Shown piece by piece: positions 24,001-37,007 of a DNA stretch of 64,000 nt (positions are counted from its first letter, which is position 1; every line of letters starts with the position of its first letter). The position numbers were made by a program, and so were the translations under genes. Below the pieces are notes generated by a model. It saw nothing but the letters and a program-made list of their open reading frames with translations, was not told the DNA's origin and searched no databases. Source of the DNA: Thuidium tamariscinum (Eukaryota; Streptophyta; Bryopsida; Hypnales; Thuidiaceae); NCBI GenBank assembly GCA_947034885.2, contig OX344749.2, forward strand, positions 30,519,501 to 30,583,500. Reading direction: 5' to 3'.

Positions 24001-27000
24001 ATGAAATTCTTTAGTTGAGAGATGGTTGATTGTCTATTTATACGTTCACTTATTTTGTTTCATGAACTCTAACATTCATTAGAATTAATCATAAGGGTCC
24101 TCTCTAGTTGTATTATCTAATATGATAGTGGAACTCCATTGGACCTAAAGAGTTTCGGGTGAATGCAAGAAACACCTGTACTATTTGTTGCGTTTTACTA
24201 CAATACTCATGACTTTTTCTGGAGTACTTTAAAATTAGAAAATTAATTTGAATTTTTTTTGAAAAATATGAACAATGTATAGACCTCTAAGATGAAGGTT
24301 TGCACTGAAGGAAATTGATAGAAAAATTCTCTAAGTAGGAGAATTAAAAAAGTGCCAAACCTCAAGAAAATACATACCTTCATGTTTTAATTCGGGAAAA
24401 ATAGCAAAAATAAGTAAATACAAAAAATAAAAAGTAGACATTTGCAACAACTCTATGGAGATGGTCATCGACCAAAAAAAACCACCAAAATAATATTTTA
24501 TATGTTTCAAAATTCAAGCAGAAAGAAGCTCACTTTGTAGACTTCCACACCACATAAAAATAACTTTTTTCAAAATCCCTCACATACAATGATGTAAAAC
24601 TACTAGAAGACCATCTCATTTAAATTTCATCTCAAAATCATTAAAAAAAGGTACTCCTTAGTACTAAAAACCTCCAAATTGGCATTTGTGACATTTAATC
24701 ACCAGTACTATTTTAGTATTAAATTATTTTTGAAAATTATGAAAAAATTATGTAAAGTGTATGATAGTCATGAGTACCTTCTCTAGAAATCTTGAGTCAT
24801 TTCGAGCAAAAATGCAAAAGTTATGGCCAAAAAACAGATCAGCACTTAGGTAGTGACGGGAAATAGTACAAGTGTTCTTGCATTTACCCTTTCGTCGTGC
24901 GTTTTTCTCAAACTCCTACTTCTGGTTATGCATTGCATATACTTCACCATTAACACTATTAGAATTAATCTAAAAAGAAACCCGAGTTTGAAACAGGATG
25001 TGAGAAAGAAGTATAGCTAAGAATAGTAGAAAAACATGGCACCAAATTCCTTTGGACCTTAGTTTTGGTGCTCCAAGGAGCTTCGTCCTATGTTTTTCCT
25101 GAACTCCGGTTCCTTGTCCGGCATCCCACCCACTTTATGATTAGCTCTATTTTCTATGAAACTCTCATTGAGATGGGTATGAAATCCCTTGCAGGTCTAT
25201 CCAAAACAACGACTTCAGTGGTTCAATTCCAAAGGCGCTTCTTGCAACAGATTCTCCGATCCTGTTCACGTAAGTTCCTGCACATGAGTCTTTTTAGTTT
25301 TCATCACAAATGTTTGCATTTCATAATCAGAATCTCACAAGTGCACCCCCCTAAACTTTATGCTTGATGGCTCTTGGGGATGTCCAGATATAGGCCTGGG
25401 AACCCTCACTTAGATCCGTCCAGCGCATCGAGCAAAAAATCTCCGAGTGTTAGAGCCATTGTTGGTGCCACCATTGTTAGTGTTTTGGGAGCCTTATCAA
25501 TTCTCATAACAATAATCTTTATACACCGTCGATGCAAATGGAAAGCACCAAATCTTCTTGAAGATGAAGGGACACAAATCATGAGTAAGCATGGGTTTTC
25601 GCAACTACTATTTGTTTTGATTTGTTGAAAGACTACTCTTCTTTGCATTTGCAAATGAATGATGTACTGAATGTGTAGAATCCTCAACAGTTGAGATTCA
25701 ATTATTAGGCTTGAAGCACAGCAATTTCTTTCAAGCTTGAGGATGCTTGTCTTCATAATTCTAATTCGGGCCATTGCAAGAAAGTCAAGAACTCATGATG
25801 CACTTGCATGTTTGATCAACAGAAATTGCAACCCCAGGTGCTGCCAAAGCTTACTCAATTGCAGAAGTCAACCTTGCAACAAATAACTTTAACAGAGAAC
25901 TTGGAAGAGGAGGATTTGGACGTGTATACTATGGAATACTCCCTGATGGGAAAGAAGTGGCAATCAAGGTTGCTGATAAGTCATCAAAACAAGGAGAAAA
26001 AGAGTTCTTCAATGAGGTTTGTTCCTCAACCACTCAGTGTTCCATTTGTAGAACTAGATCATATAATTTTGGATTTTTTAGTGCATGTCAAACCCTAACT
26101 CAAGAAAAATTTGGACCAAGAACCAAACATGCGTATCGGTTTAATGTTAATATTCAATCAACTGCTCTTTAGTCATCATATCGCGCATAGAGAGCTGAGA
26201 TTATATGGGAGGTTGTAAACAAAGAAATATCTTGAGCCAAGCCCAAAATTTTAACTACTCTTAAAAAAATCTTAGTTTGGCGAAGGTCAAGAGACCTAAA
26301 TTTGAATTTCAATTCATTTTAGGTCTTCAAATTCTTTTTTGGACCCAAACTTTGCATTAGATTTGGCATGTCAGCCTAAACCCTAAATCCTAAAAATCCT
26401 TAGTACAAGGGCTTATGATTTCTACATGTATGCCTTTATACTACTAGATCTACTCTCTTTTGAATCGCAACATCTTTCTCATTTAGCAGTTTCCTTATGT
26501 CCATTCTTGTAGCAATGTTGGAGTAAGACAAACAAGGAATTATCATGGTTTTGAAGTCTAAGTTAGACTGACCTTCCATTTTTTCCCAGGTGGATGTGTT
26601 ATCGCGGGTGCACCACAAAAATCTGGTAGCCTTGGTGGGATATTGCCAAACTGAACACGATTCAATCCTAATCTATGAATATGTACCAAATGGTTCCTTA
26701 TTCAATCACTTACATGGTGAGTTTCATTCCTCATATCTGAGAACTTTAGTTGGATATTTGAGCTGTGATGCTATAGTCTTGATCTTGCTCATTGAAGGTT
26801 TTTTAGTCTTTGAGGGTGGGTTACAACTTACATTTTAACTTCCAAGATAACTAAGGAACTCCAGCTTTGACAAGTGAATTCAATGGTAATTCAAACATTG
26901 CAGAGAAAGGCAACACGCTTAACTGGAAGAGGCGCCTTTACATTGGACTGAATGCAGCGCAAGGTAGTAGGGCATGCACTTAACTAGTTGTCATCTATGT

Positions 27001-28386
27001 TTGTTGCTCAGTGAGCATACTCTAAATCAATTCTATTGTGGGAATGTTTCATGCCGCAATTCAATTTGGGACTTTCCAATTGTTTAATTGACAGGCGTTC
27101 TTTTGAAAATACAAATCTACATCTAGGGCCAATAAATGATAGTCTCTCAAAATTTATTTCCATTCATTTATCGTAGGTTGTAAACCCTACAAGAAGAAAT
27201 CCCATTGCAACCTCCATACATCAACCTCTAGAGTCATTTTCATCCCAATTGATGAGTGCCATGTGAATGTACAGGCTTGGAGTATCTGCATACAGGGTGT
27301 TGTCCAAGTTTCATACACAGGGATGTAAAAAGCGGCAACATTCTGCTCACTCCTAAATTTGGTGCCAAGGTTGCAGATTTTGGACTGACTAGGTTCATAG
27401 GTGAGAGTGAAGACACAAGAGTGTTGACTGATGTCATGGGCACCGCAGGCTATCTTGATCCAGAGTAAGTGATCTAGTTACAACAATTCTTACCTTTGTT
27501 TTCTAAATTGAGCCTAAATGCTATGAATGATAATTTTAAGATCAACCTGATTGTCAATCTTTACAATTGCACATGTGTAGTCTTACAACAATATTCATTA
27601 GAAGACTATTTTGTAGCAAAAGTAGAAAAATTGGACAAGGAAGTACAAATGTGTATGTTTTCCAAATTAGTTTCTCTCCATGGTTTTCAAATGTTTACAT
27701 CTCAAGATTTTGTATACTACAGGTACTATACAACTCATTACTTACATACCAAAAGCGATGTGTATAGTTTTGGAATTGTTCTTTTGGAATTGATTACAGG
27801 ACGTCTACCCATTGATCAATCCATGACGGCAATGGGACAGAAGCCTCATATCGCCCATTGGGTCAGTTGTTGATTCCTTTATTTTGCACAATTTGATTTT
27901 TCAAGTAATGTATTAAATATAGGTTTCTAGATTTGCTGATAGGAGAACCACAAGACATTCAACACTATAGTCTGGCATTCATAATCTATGACTTACATAG
28001 TATATTAATAATATTTGCAAAGCATGAACAAACTAATTAAGTCTAATATGTTTAAATTGTTGTGGGTGACCATGCACATAATAAAATTTGTTTTTCAGGT
28101 TCGGGAGAGTCTCCAAAAGAACGGCATGGACTCAATATTAGCCCTTGCAGTGAAAGCTTCAAACCCTAACATGGAAGCAATACAGAAAGTTGTTGACATT
28201 ACCTTGCAAAGTGTAGAACCCAAAGCATCACATAGGCCTTCAATGGCACAAGTAGTGCATGAGCTTCAAGGTGCATTGACACTAGAAGAAGGGTCCATTA
28301 ATGCAGGATCTGAATTCCACTTGGGATCTGCAGATACCTCATCAAGACATGAAATGGGACCCTCAAGCTTCCCAATGCCAAGGTAG
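18085..28386 (+). CDS. Malectin-like/LRR receptor kinase (LRR subfamily I type), 14 exons, 911 aa
   Basis: Plasma-membrane receptor kinase resembling Arabidopsis At1g67720/At2g37050. Exons: 18085-18193, 18717-19278, 21491-22005, 22655-22790, 23253-23324, 23904-23975, 25195-25269, 25388-25584, 25823-26016, 26590-26716, 26904-26963, 27275-27464, 27723-27861, 28099-28386. All junctions are GT-AG and keep phase. Residues 1-36 form a signal peptide ([11 protein letters not shown] core), joined by splicing to FLNIDCG at 38-44, the start of the malectin-like domain (to about 385). W-x-GDPC follows at 411-416. Three LRRs lie at about 441-513, two of them on exact 72-bp exons. A transmembrane helix is at 537-559. 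The kinase has GRGGFG 607-612, VAIK Lys628, HRD Asp723, DFG Asp741 and DPE Glu770, so it should be an active RD kinase. The C-terminus FPMPR is followed by TAG, close to the family's usual end and length. In-frame ATGs upstream of 18085 exist, but the signal peptide favours this start. Exon 2 is strikingly GC-rich at third positions; later exons are AT-rich. The ligand is unknown. Confidence 0.93.
19548..19856. mobile_element. MITE in intron 2 of the receptor kinase gene
   Basis: Inverted ends ATGGTGAATTTCGTTAAAAT and (other strand) ATGGTGAATTTCGCCAAAAC pair over about 32 bp, flanked by the 4-bp repeat CTTC (19544-19547 and 19857-19860). The inside contains a roughly 85-bp duplicated segment (CTAAAACTGTCATAGATTT twice) and GACCGCGCGGTC-type palindromes. 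No coding capacity. Confidence 0.75.
19970..20345. repeat. Dispersed repeat in intron 2, partner of 1590-1895
   Basis: It shares the ordered words GACATATTAGAGATCA, GATTATAATGTTTGATCA, GGGTGTTAAA, GAAGTCTTTCAATCC and AGTGTATTTGAGG.TC with the copy near the window start. Here it has about 60 extra bases after CAATCC. Unclassified. Confidence 0.5.
21026..21322. mobile_element. Mutator-like MITE in intron 2, 9-bp target duplication
   Basis: Inverted ends CTAGGAGAGGACACTTC and (other strand) CCGGGGAGGACACTTC are flanked by a perfect 9-bp duplication GACTATGCC (21017-21025 and 21323-21331). A second inverted pair lies further in (CTACGTGCGGCGG / CCGCCGCACGTGG). The 9-bp duplication is typical of Mutator-like elements. 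The insertion is about 170 bp before exon 3, and the acceptor site is undisturbed. Confidence 0.8.
24157..24889 (-). mobile_element. 4-bp-TSD transposon, family G, copy 1 (733 bp, intron 6)
   Basis: Ends GGGTGAATGCAAGAAACACC and (other strand) GGGTAAATGCAAGAACACTT are flanked by the duplication TTTC (24153-24156 and 24890-24893). The inside is the reverse of the copy at 30335-31057. No open frame of note. It accounts for most of the length of the 1.2-kb intron 6 between two LRR exons. Confidence 0.8.
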
Positions 28387-30334
28387 GTATAATTTTAATT
28401 AAAGAACATCGTTTAATTGTTGTCTTAAATCTTCATTGAAGTAGAGAAGCTTGAGACTTTGATTAAGTTCAAATGTATATAGGAGAGGGCTCATAAATCG
28501 CTTTGGCTTTTGCACTTGTCCAGTATCCACTAGGAGGCTATGAAATGGACAGTTGATTGTAGAAAAATGAATTGTAGATTACATTAAAGTATGCTAAGAT
28601 TTGATTTTTACTAATTGAATGGATGGTTTCAAAGTCCCAATGGATCTATTCTTAACTAAGTGGATAGGTGTTTATTGATTATACTCAAAATAAGAATTGG
28701 TTGTTGAACTATCTTCTTTCAAGTATTAAAAAATATGAAATAATGATTTATTCAAGCATTCATTTTAGTTTTAGAAAAGGATGTGCATTTAGAAACAAAT
28801 TCTATTACTTTTTACATGTTGCAGTGCTAGTTTTTGAACCAAGCCAATTTTTTTTCAAATTATGCATGTATAGATTTGCAAGGCCTACTCATCACAAATA
28901 GGGCCCTATGCTAGACTATGTTTGAAAATTCAAAACTAATTCAATAGTGCTTCAAAAATTATAAAATGACTTGTGTAAGATTCTTCATCTATTTCTCATT
29001 GACTGAAAAATATGCTAAAAATATTCCCATCTTAGAAAATATATGAAAAAGGCAAACCAACTCTTAAATGAGCGGTTTCTGAGCCTCTTACCTTAGTACT
29101 AAATACAATGTTTGGTGCTACTCCAAAAAACCTTGCTCTAATCCTAACATGAAAAAAGATACACAACCTCTTGTAGTTTTGTTGCTGGAGTAAGAAATAT
29201 GATAAAGCTTCATGAGACTTAACTAGTTGTAAAAATTAGCTTTTAAATATGTAAAACTAAATGTGGGTTCCTCATATACAGTCAGGTCTCATAATCTTAC
29301 AAATTTTTCAAGATCCTAGGCAGATTCAATGAGCAAAAAATCCATGAACTTCAAGATTCTCTTACATGCTTGAAATTGAATGGATTTTCAAACTACAAAT
29401 TGTGTTCAAATTGTTGATAGTATAGTGCTCTTGAATATCATATACAACTTTTAGAAGAGAGGAGGAAAGCTAAGGGTATGAAGAAGTTAGTTTGGCATCT
29501 TGCTTCACTTGAAAGAACCTTTAAGGGTAGTCAAAGATTTATTGTGACATTAGAGCAAGTAAAAAAAGAAGTATGAAATGATGTAAACAATTTAAGTGGT
29601 ATAGGATCAAAATATATCTACAACAATTGCAAATGCTCATTTGTAATTTGTTCAATAGAATGCAAAATGTACTTTTAGCAAAGGGTGCTAGTGGTAGGGC
29701 TAGATGGTAATAGTGCATTGAAAGATTCAAATATTTATATGATTTTGAATTTTAGGTTTATATGTTTGTTATGATGATCAAAACTCTTCACCATGATTCC
29801 AACTCAATTAAAATTTTGGAAATCTATTTATTTTTTAATATGCTAGAGTTCCCTGAAATTCATGAATATTTTGGTCAAATTTGTATGGGAGCAAGAATCA
29901 TAAGATTATTGGACTTGAATAAATAGTCTGTAGTTTTGTGTACAGATTAGGAAGGACTATATATTTCCTTTTCCCCACAATCATCTTTTGGTTTACCTGA
30001 AGTTTTTTGTTTGAAAGTAAACTTTTGATTATTCAAAAACAATCATTTTTGTTCTTCAAGATGCATTGAAATGAATTCTTGAAATACTTAGAAATGGATT
30101 GAAATAGTTTTATTTTTAGCCTAGACCCCCACAGGACCAACATGTTTAGAGACCCAAAACTAGTTCAAAATACTCATCCCCAAAGAAAAGTCAAAATCTT
30201 CATCAATATTTTTATTTAACAAATTCAATCATTGGATCTTTTGGTTTATTTGTTCCAAATATATTGGCTAAAAATTTAAAATGAATATCCCTAGTGATGT
30301 GTCTAAACTTCAAAATCTAGGTTGTTTTTGCCCT
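28387..30334. other. AT-rich DNA downstream of the kinase gene, nothing recognised
   Basis: The first few hundred bases should contain the kinase 3' untranslated region and polyadenylation site, which I cannot place with confidence. No second gene, RNA gene or well-bounded repeat is visible. Confidence 0.35.
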
Positions 30335-31057
30335 GGGTGATTGCAAGAAACACCTGTCCTATTTTGTATCACACGTCGCATTCTGATTTGTTTTTTGGCC
30401 ATAACTTTTGTGTTTTAGCTCCGATTGACTCAAGATTTGGAGGGAAGGTGCTCATAACTATCATAAACCTTCCATAATTTTTTCATAATTTTCAAAAATA
30501 TTTTACTATCCATAAATAGACCCCGATTGAATGTCACACTTGGCAGTTTAGGGGTTTTCTATACCTGAGCTATACCTTTTTTTAATGATTTTAACATAAA
30601 ATTTGGATGAGATGGTCTTCTAATAGACTTCTAGCTTTCTAGGGAAGGATTTTAAAAAAAAGTTAATTTTGTGAGGTGTGGAGGTCTACAAAGTGAGCTC
30701 CCTTCTGCTTGTATTTTGAAACATATAAAATATTATTTTGGTGGTTTTTTTGGTGAATGACCATCTCTATAAAGTTGTCTCAAATGGACACTTTTTATTT
30801 TTTGAAAATATATATTTTTACTATTTTTCCCTAATTAAAACATGAAGATATGTATTTTCTGGAGGTTTGGCACTTTTCAAGTTCTCCTACTTAGAGAATT
30901 TTTCTATCCATTTCCTTTGGTCAAAACCTTCATCTTAGAGGTATATACACTATTTATATTTTTAAAATTTTCTTAAAATTAATTTTCTAATTTTAAAGTA
31001 CTCCCGAAAAAATCAGCCAAACGCAACAAATACGACAGGTGTTTCTTGCAATCACCC
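30335..31057 (+). mobile_element. 4-bp-TSD transposon, family G, copy 2 (723 bp)
   Basis: Ends GGGTGATTGCAAGAAACACC and GGTGTTTCTTGCAATCACCC are flanked by the duplication CCCT (30331-30334 and 31058-31061). The left half carries GCCATAACTTTTGTGTTTTA and the right half TAATTTTCTAATTTTAAAGT. The halves are not complementary beyond the termini, so this is the ordinary, non-palindromic form of the family. Confidence 0.85.
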
Positions 31058-31263
31058 CCCTTCCAAAAATTTAAGTTTTGTCTTTCAATATTCTTAGCAA
31101 AAAACTCATATGTTCTTTAATTTGTACATTTTGTCAATATGCTAGAAAATGGATTGTGAATCATAATTATATAAAGATCTCAAGCAAATAACCCCTCATA
31201 TTCATACTTCATACTACTAAAATCATAACTCCCTCTCTAATGTCACAAATGCTACCATTAATA

Positions 31264-31718
31264 CTAGGGGCTGGTGCTTGGTATGCTATGCATTAACTGT
31301 ATCACATATTAATAGAATTTTGATATATTTGAATAGAATGCATGATATTGATTTCAATAAGTCCTTAAAATAAATATTTTAAATATTTTATAAGAATGTT
31401 TTCAATCATGAATACATGAAAATTTTATTGTCACACAATGTGATATTACAGAAAAGGAGTAGCAATTTGCAATTACTTTTGTAATATCACTTTTTACAAA
31501 GAGTGATATTATAAAAATAACGTAGTTGTTGAAATGAAGGTGATATTAAAGAGGATTCACAAGAAGATATAATAGAGGTAGCAAATACATTGGTTTTCTT
31601 GGCTTAACGCTTCTTTGCGCTTTTATGATTTAGTGCTTTTGTGAGATTTGAGCTTTCATGATATCAATTTTCTAAATTCTAATGATGATTGCATAGCATA
31701 GCAAGCACCAACTGCTAG
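31264..31718. mobile_element. MITE with CTAG..GGTGCTTG ends (455 bp)
   Basis: The left end CTAGGGGCTGGTGCTTGGTA and the right end (other strand) CTAGCAGTTGGTGCTTGCTA share about 29 bp ending ATGCTATGCA. The inside repeats GTGATATTA words. No clear target duplication and no coding capacity. Confidence 0.65.
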
Positions 31719-32033
31719 TTCATTTATAAAAAAGTTGCAAATTGGAAGGTGGTACGAGATGAAAGAAAAATCTATCAAGCTGATAAATTTTATAAGAAAT
31801 TAAAAATGATTAGCTCCATTTTCTATTTTTTTATTTTATTTAAGAAAACTCAAGATTGGAAAAAAATGATGAATTTTCATTTTTTTCTACCTTCAATCTA
31901 GACAAAACAAAACTCCCTAGAACCTTTTACCTCATTATTTGGAATTTAATGGATTTTTTAAAATAAGTATCAATCTTTACAATCATGAAAAAATGATCAG
32001 TATTTTTTGAGAATTCGTTTTTTTACTTGGTTG

Positions 32034-32370
32034 GGTGATTGGAAGAAACACTTGTCCTTTTTTTTTGTCCCCTTCACCTCTAACAGGTAGCTTTTTGCTC
32101 ATAACTTTTGTATTTTTTGTCCATTTGTCTTTGAAATTTGAAAAGACGATATACATAGAAGTTTTAAATGCTAATTAAGTAATTTTTTCAAAATTTTCAA
32201 ATTATTTTACTATTTTGAATTTGCCTCCAATTGGACATCTACCTTGGCTATCTAGAGGGGGAGGGATAGTCCTATTTTTGACCCAAAAACTAGATTTTGA
32301 AGCTACAAATTGGACAAGTTGAAGGTCTACTAATATTACAAGGATTAACAATGAGTTCTTATGAAAATAA
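32034..32370 (+). mobile_element. Truncated family G element (left end only)
   Basis: It begins GGGTGATTGGAAGAAACACT and continues with the CATAACTTTTGTATTTT segment typical of the family's left half. It then fades out near 32370 without a matching right terminus. A decayed or truncated copy. Confidence 0.5.
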
Positions 32371-35300
32371 AAGCATGTTTGTTGGGCACATGGGGTCAAA
32401 ATGACCTTCTTTTGTACAAAAGCTACGAAAAGGGAATTTTTTTTTCTAAAGGAATTCTTTATTGCAATGTAAACTCAATCTTGTTTAGAGAAATGGACCT
32501 TTTAAAAGAAATTTTTGAATTTTTTTTGAATCACTAAAAATGAAAAGGTCTACATACCTTCTTTCTACTATTTTTTTGCTACTAGTGGCCTTTGTATTAT
32601 TTTGTAGTAGTCTATAATATTTCATAGTATTGAATTGACAATTAAGATCTGTAGATGCCTTGAATCGATGATTTAAATTTGCAGATGTGCTGCTAATACG
32701 CAATACTGGCTTTCCATATAGATTATGATGAATAGTGCCTATCTTAAAAAGTTATGCAAAATTCCAAATCACAAACATTTGGTCTAATGAGAAGAATCTT
32801 TGAAGATAGAAAGAATAAAAATTGATTAATTCTGCTTGAATATTTTCAATTGATAGTTTTCCTATTATACCCTTCATATGTTTATAAAATAGCCACTACT
32901 ATTGCAATTTTTGATGATTGTTTTCTTTTACAAATTTACACATGTGAGAAAAAGAAGCAAAATGACTTCCCATTCTTCAATTGTGTGCATGTTTGATTAC
33001 TATTTATTGAAAAGTAGCAAGCAGTTCTACCCTTGCCTCTTCTCCAACTCAAAACTACTTGAGCCATCAATCTTAGGAGGCATACCCCCCCCCCCCTTTC
33101 TCCCCTCTTCCTGATATTGTAATATCCTAATATCCTAAAAAAACAATGGCATAATATAGAATATAAACAATTAAACATTTGATTTGGTCACTCCACAAAA
33201 CCCAATTTTTTTTTCATATAGAAGACCATGTACAAAATATATACAATTTTCTAATACAATACAATGGATATATGGATATTGATATTAAATAAGATACAAT
33301 GTATGTATACAAAAATTGATATGGAATATTGGCAACATTATATTGACAACATATGGATATAAATGTATATACCATGTTATTTCATATCAATTACAATCTC
33401 ATAGCTTTACAAAAAATATAAATATGGAAAAAATAATCAAAATTTTCATAAGAAACATGAATATTTTTTAATTGAAATTAGATATTTCATTTGCATTTAC
33501 TTTGTTGCTATCCCCTTAGAAGCAGTAGCACACATTCCTACACATTTGATACCTACTTCAAATCCAATGGATTGTGAGTGGTAATCTAATCCGTAATTTA
33601 TAAAAAATTTATAAAAGGTTCAACGACAACAATATATGGATGAATAAAATTTCATTCTAATTACCCAATTCTATATATTTTTTACAAAATTTAAAGAATA
33701 ATTTGAATTGCAATTTTTTTATCTAATTTTGGAGATGAGGTATGCACTTTTATTAAATTCATTTTTACAATGATATTTAACATGCCATTTTTATGCATAA
33801 CATTTAACAAAGTTGTAATTTAGCCCCAATAAAATGCATATAAAGATGTGCACCTTTTGTAAAATTACTATTTTTGCTAAACTATATTTTAAAATGTTTT
33901 AAAGAGCTTGGTGTTAAGGAAGTAAGTTTTTTATTACTTTTGAGGATTCTTGCATTAATTTTAGTATCTAATAAAGAATCCAATATCTTCAAACAAAACC
34001 TAGAGGAAAATGGCTTGGTTGAATAAATTGTTTAGGCAATAAGACGAGATTGGAAAAAGTATAGACTATTTTTTAGCAATCACCACTATTATATTGCAAA
34101 TGTACTCATTATAAAAAAATAATTGTTTATATATTATTATCTGATTTTTAATTATAATAATATAATGGAAAAAATGACATCAATTGAAGTGGCTTTAAAG
34201 TGATGTATTCTCATTGACATGATGAGCAAAATATTATGAAGAAGCAACCATCCAGAAAACAAAAGCTTCATCAATTTGATGAGATTTTTGTTTTGTTTTG
34301 TTTTGTTTTTTCACTCTTTATTTCAATATGTCAAATTAAATGATTATTTTTCAATTTTCAAATGAAAAAATTAAATTGAAACTGAAGATGAATTTTCTCA
34401 ATTGAAATTGTCAGATCAACCTCTTCTACTATTTATCTTCTATCACCATATAAATGCTCATAACAAAAGAAGTTGAACGTTCTTGTTTACCAAAGCAATC
34501 TCATATAGGAAAGAAATGGCTCAAAATCTTTAGTATAACTTTTAAGAATTGGTGTTTTTATTGCAAGTTGAATATATATTGAACTGAGTAGTTGAAAAGT
34601 GATTTATGAAAGATGTTTCAAGGGTCTTAATGACAATCAATATTGTTGTTTGATTAATCTTATTAAAAAGAGTTGTAGCCATCAATGTTTGTTGAAAATT
34701 CTATTCAATATTTTAATGAACCCCTTTAGTTCTTTGATTATATTTACTCCCAAGATGGTCAAAAACTGCCATGTCTAATACTAATAACCAATTTTTTTTC
34801 AAAAATATTTTTTGAGATTTTTAATCATAGGATCTTGTAGTAAATTGGTTTGAAAACATGTGCAAAAAATTTCATAGTTTTTTAGCGTGTAGATTGCAAG
34901 ATATTAGTGTTTGAATGCTCACAAATCATTTTTTTCACCTTACGGAAAATAGGGAAGCTCCACTTTAGATGGTGAAAATCATATGAAAAATGGTCCAAAA
35001 TGATTGTGCCTCTTTGGATAAATTGTTGAAGCTAAATAGGGTATTTGCCTAAAAAAATTCAAATTGTTTAGAATTGTACAACATATAGGAAAAATATAGT
35101 AAATAAAAAGAAATAGCAAATGATTCAAAATACAAAATTGTTAAGAATTTAATTGTGGAATTGAAAATGCCAATTGCAATGGTTGGAATGTTGTAATAAA
35201 CAATCTACATCCTATAGTTTTATTTTTTTCAGAAAATATTAAAAATTGAGTAAAATAAAGGACTTCAAAGTTTATTTAAATAGAATAGAAAATCCAAACC

Positions 35301-35919
35301 TACTCGCAAAGTTACAAACAAAAAATCCTCATAACTTTTGACTCATTGATCAAAACCAAATGATTTAAAGCTTTCTATGCATACATAAATGAAGAAAACT
35401 AATTTCAAATTTTTATTTTTGGAAAAAACATTTTTTTTTAATTTGCTCAAACTGCCCAATTATGAAAAAAAAGCAAGATATTAGGCCATATCTTTTGACC
35501 CATATTTCCAAATGTCCTAACTTTTTGTACATATAAAAGATATTCCTTGTCTCCACCTTCTATTAAAATTTGGGTATGAGATATAAAAATCTCCACTTAC
35601 ACATATCAACCCAAAATCGCTATATTTTGGACTATGTTGCCAAATTTAGCAAGCTGGTCCTTTAGGAGTTAAAGCAAATCGTATAGATAATCTCACTTCT
35701 ATTGTTAAGGATATCCTCAAATTCTTACAAATGGAGAGATGTTCATTTTGAAACTCTATTTCTATTTCTAATAGACATATGTTGAATCCTTTATACTTTA
35801 TATTTGTATTTAATGGTATTTTCATAAATTATTTTATGTGTTCAAATTTTTCATTTTTAAATGAAGATAATTTACCTTCAAAAGATATAGGTGGAATAAT
35901 AAGGATAAAAAGGAGTATC
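32371..35919. other. AT-rich intergenic DNA, low-complexity tracts
   Basis: No gene is recognised. A 12-13-base C run lies near 33086-33098, an (ATGGATAT)-like stretch near 33260-33370, and a TTTTG pentamer run near 34288-34311. About 35310-35680 is the partner of the dispersed repeat at 15950-16320. Confidence 0.4.
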
Positions 35920-37007
35920 GGGTGAATGCAAGAAACACTTGTATTATTTGTTGCATTTCATCACACCCTAGTTTTTTATTTTTATTTTAGCCATAACTTT
36001 TGTTTTTTAGTTCCAAATGATTCAAAATTTATATGGAAGATACTCATAGCTATTATGTATCTATTATGAATTTTAGAGATTCTTCAAAAATAATTTATTA
36101 TTTTTAAGTAGCCTCAAAAATTTCTCACAATATTCAATTTAGAGTTTTTTAGCACCATTTATCTCCAAAAAAACAAATTTTGACCTAAAATTTGGAAAGG
36201 ATGGTTTCTTAGTAGACTCATACCTACTTTACAAAGTAAGTCTATAAATACTTATTTTTAAGTGTTGTAGAAGTCCACAAAGAGAGCTTAATTCTACATT
36301 TCTTTCCAAAGGTTTAAAACATTATTTTGGTAATTTTTTTGGTAAAATCTCGTCACCAAAAAGTTTTTTCAAGTTTTATATTTATATGTATTTTTTTAAA
36401 AATAATCCTATTTAAAAAAAATTAAAATGTCACAAGTTGTATTTTCTTCACCGGAACTTTGGACATAGAATTCTCATAGAATTCCGGTGAAGAAAATACA
36501 ACTTGTGACATTTTAATTTGTAAAAAATAGGATTATTATTTTCTTATATACAAAAAAATATGAAACTTGAAAAAACTTTTAGGTGACGAGATTTGACCAA
36601 AAAATCACCAAAATAATGTTTTATACCTTTGGAAAAAAATGCAAAATGAAGCTCTCTTTGTGGACTTCTACAACATTTAAAAATAAGTATTTATAGAATT
36701 CCTTTGTACAGTAGGTATAAGTCTACTAAGAAACCATCCTCTCTAAATTTTAGGTCAAAATTCGTTTTTTTGGAGATAAATGGTGCTAAACCCCCTAAAT
36801 TGAGTACTATGAGAAATTTTTGGGGCTATTTAAAAATAATAAATTATTTTTGAAAAATCTCCAAAAATCATTATAGATACATAATAGTTATGACTAGCTT
36901 TCCTATAAATTTTGAGTCATTTGGAGCTAAAACACAAAAGTTATGGGCAAAAAAAAGTAAAAAACTAGGGTGTGACAAAAGGCTTTAAGTGTTTCTTGCA
37001 TTCACCC
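35920..37007. mobile_element. Family G element rebuilt as a 1,088-bp palindrome
   Basis: It begins GGGTGAATGCAAGAAACACT, ends with the complement, and is flanked by the 4-bp duplication TATC (35916-35919 and 37008-37011). Both arms (about 540 and 525 bp) derive from the family's left half: each carries the CATAACTTTTG segment and the flanking ATAATTTATTATTTTTAA-like stretch, facing inward. The innermost 39 bp of the arms (ending CCGGAA at 36456, resuming TTCCGG at 36482) pair perfectly around a 25-nt loop. A transcript would form a very long hairpin. Confidence 0.88.

Noticed and set aside
28381..28400. A further splice after AG|GTAGGT at the end of the kinase gene
   Set aside because: The TAG at 28384 falls right where the family's short Arg-ending C-terminus is expected, and no good downstream exon was found.
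33086..33098. C homopolymer as a functional site
   Set aside because: More likely simple sequence or a sequencing-prone tract; nothing around it suggests a function.
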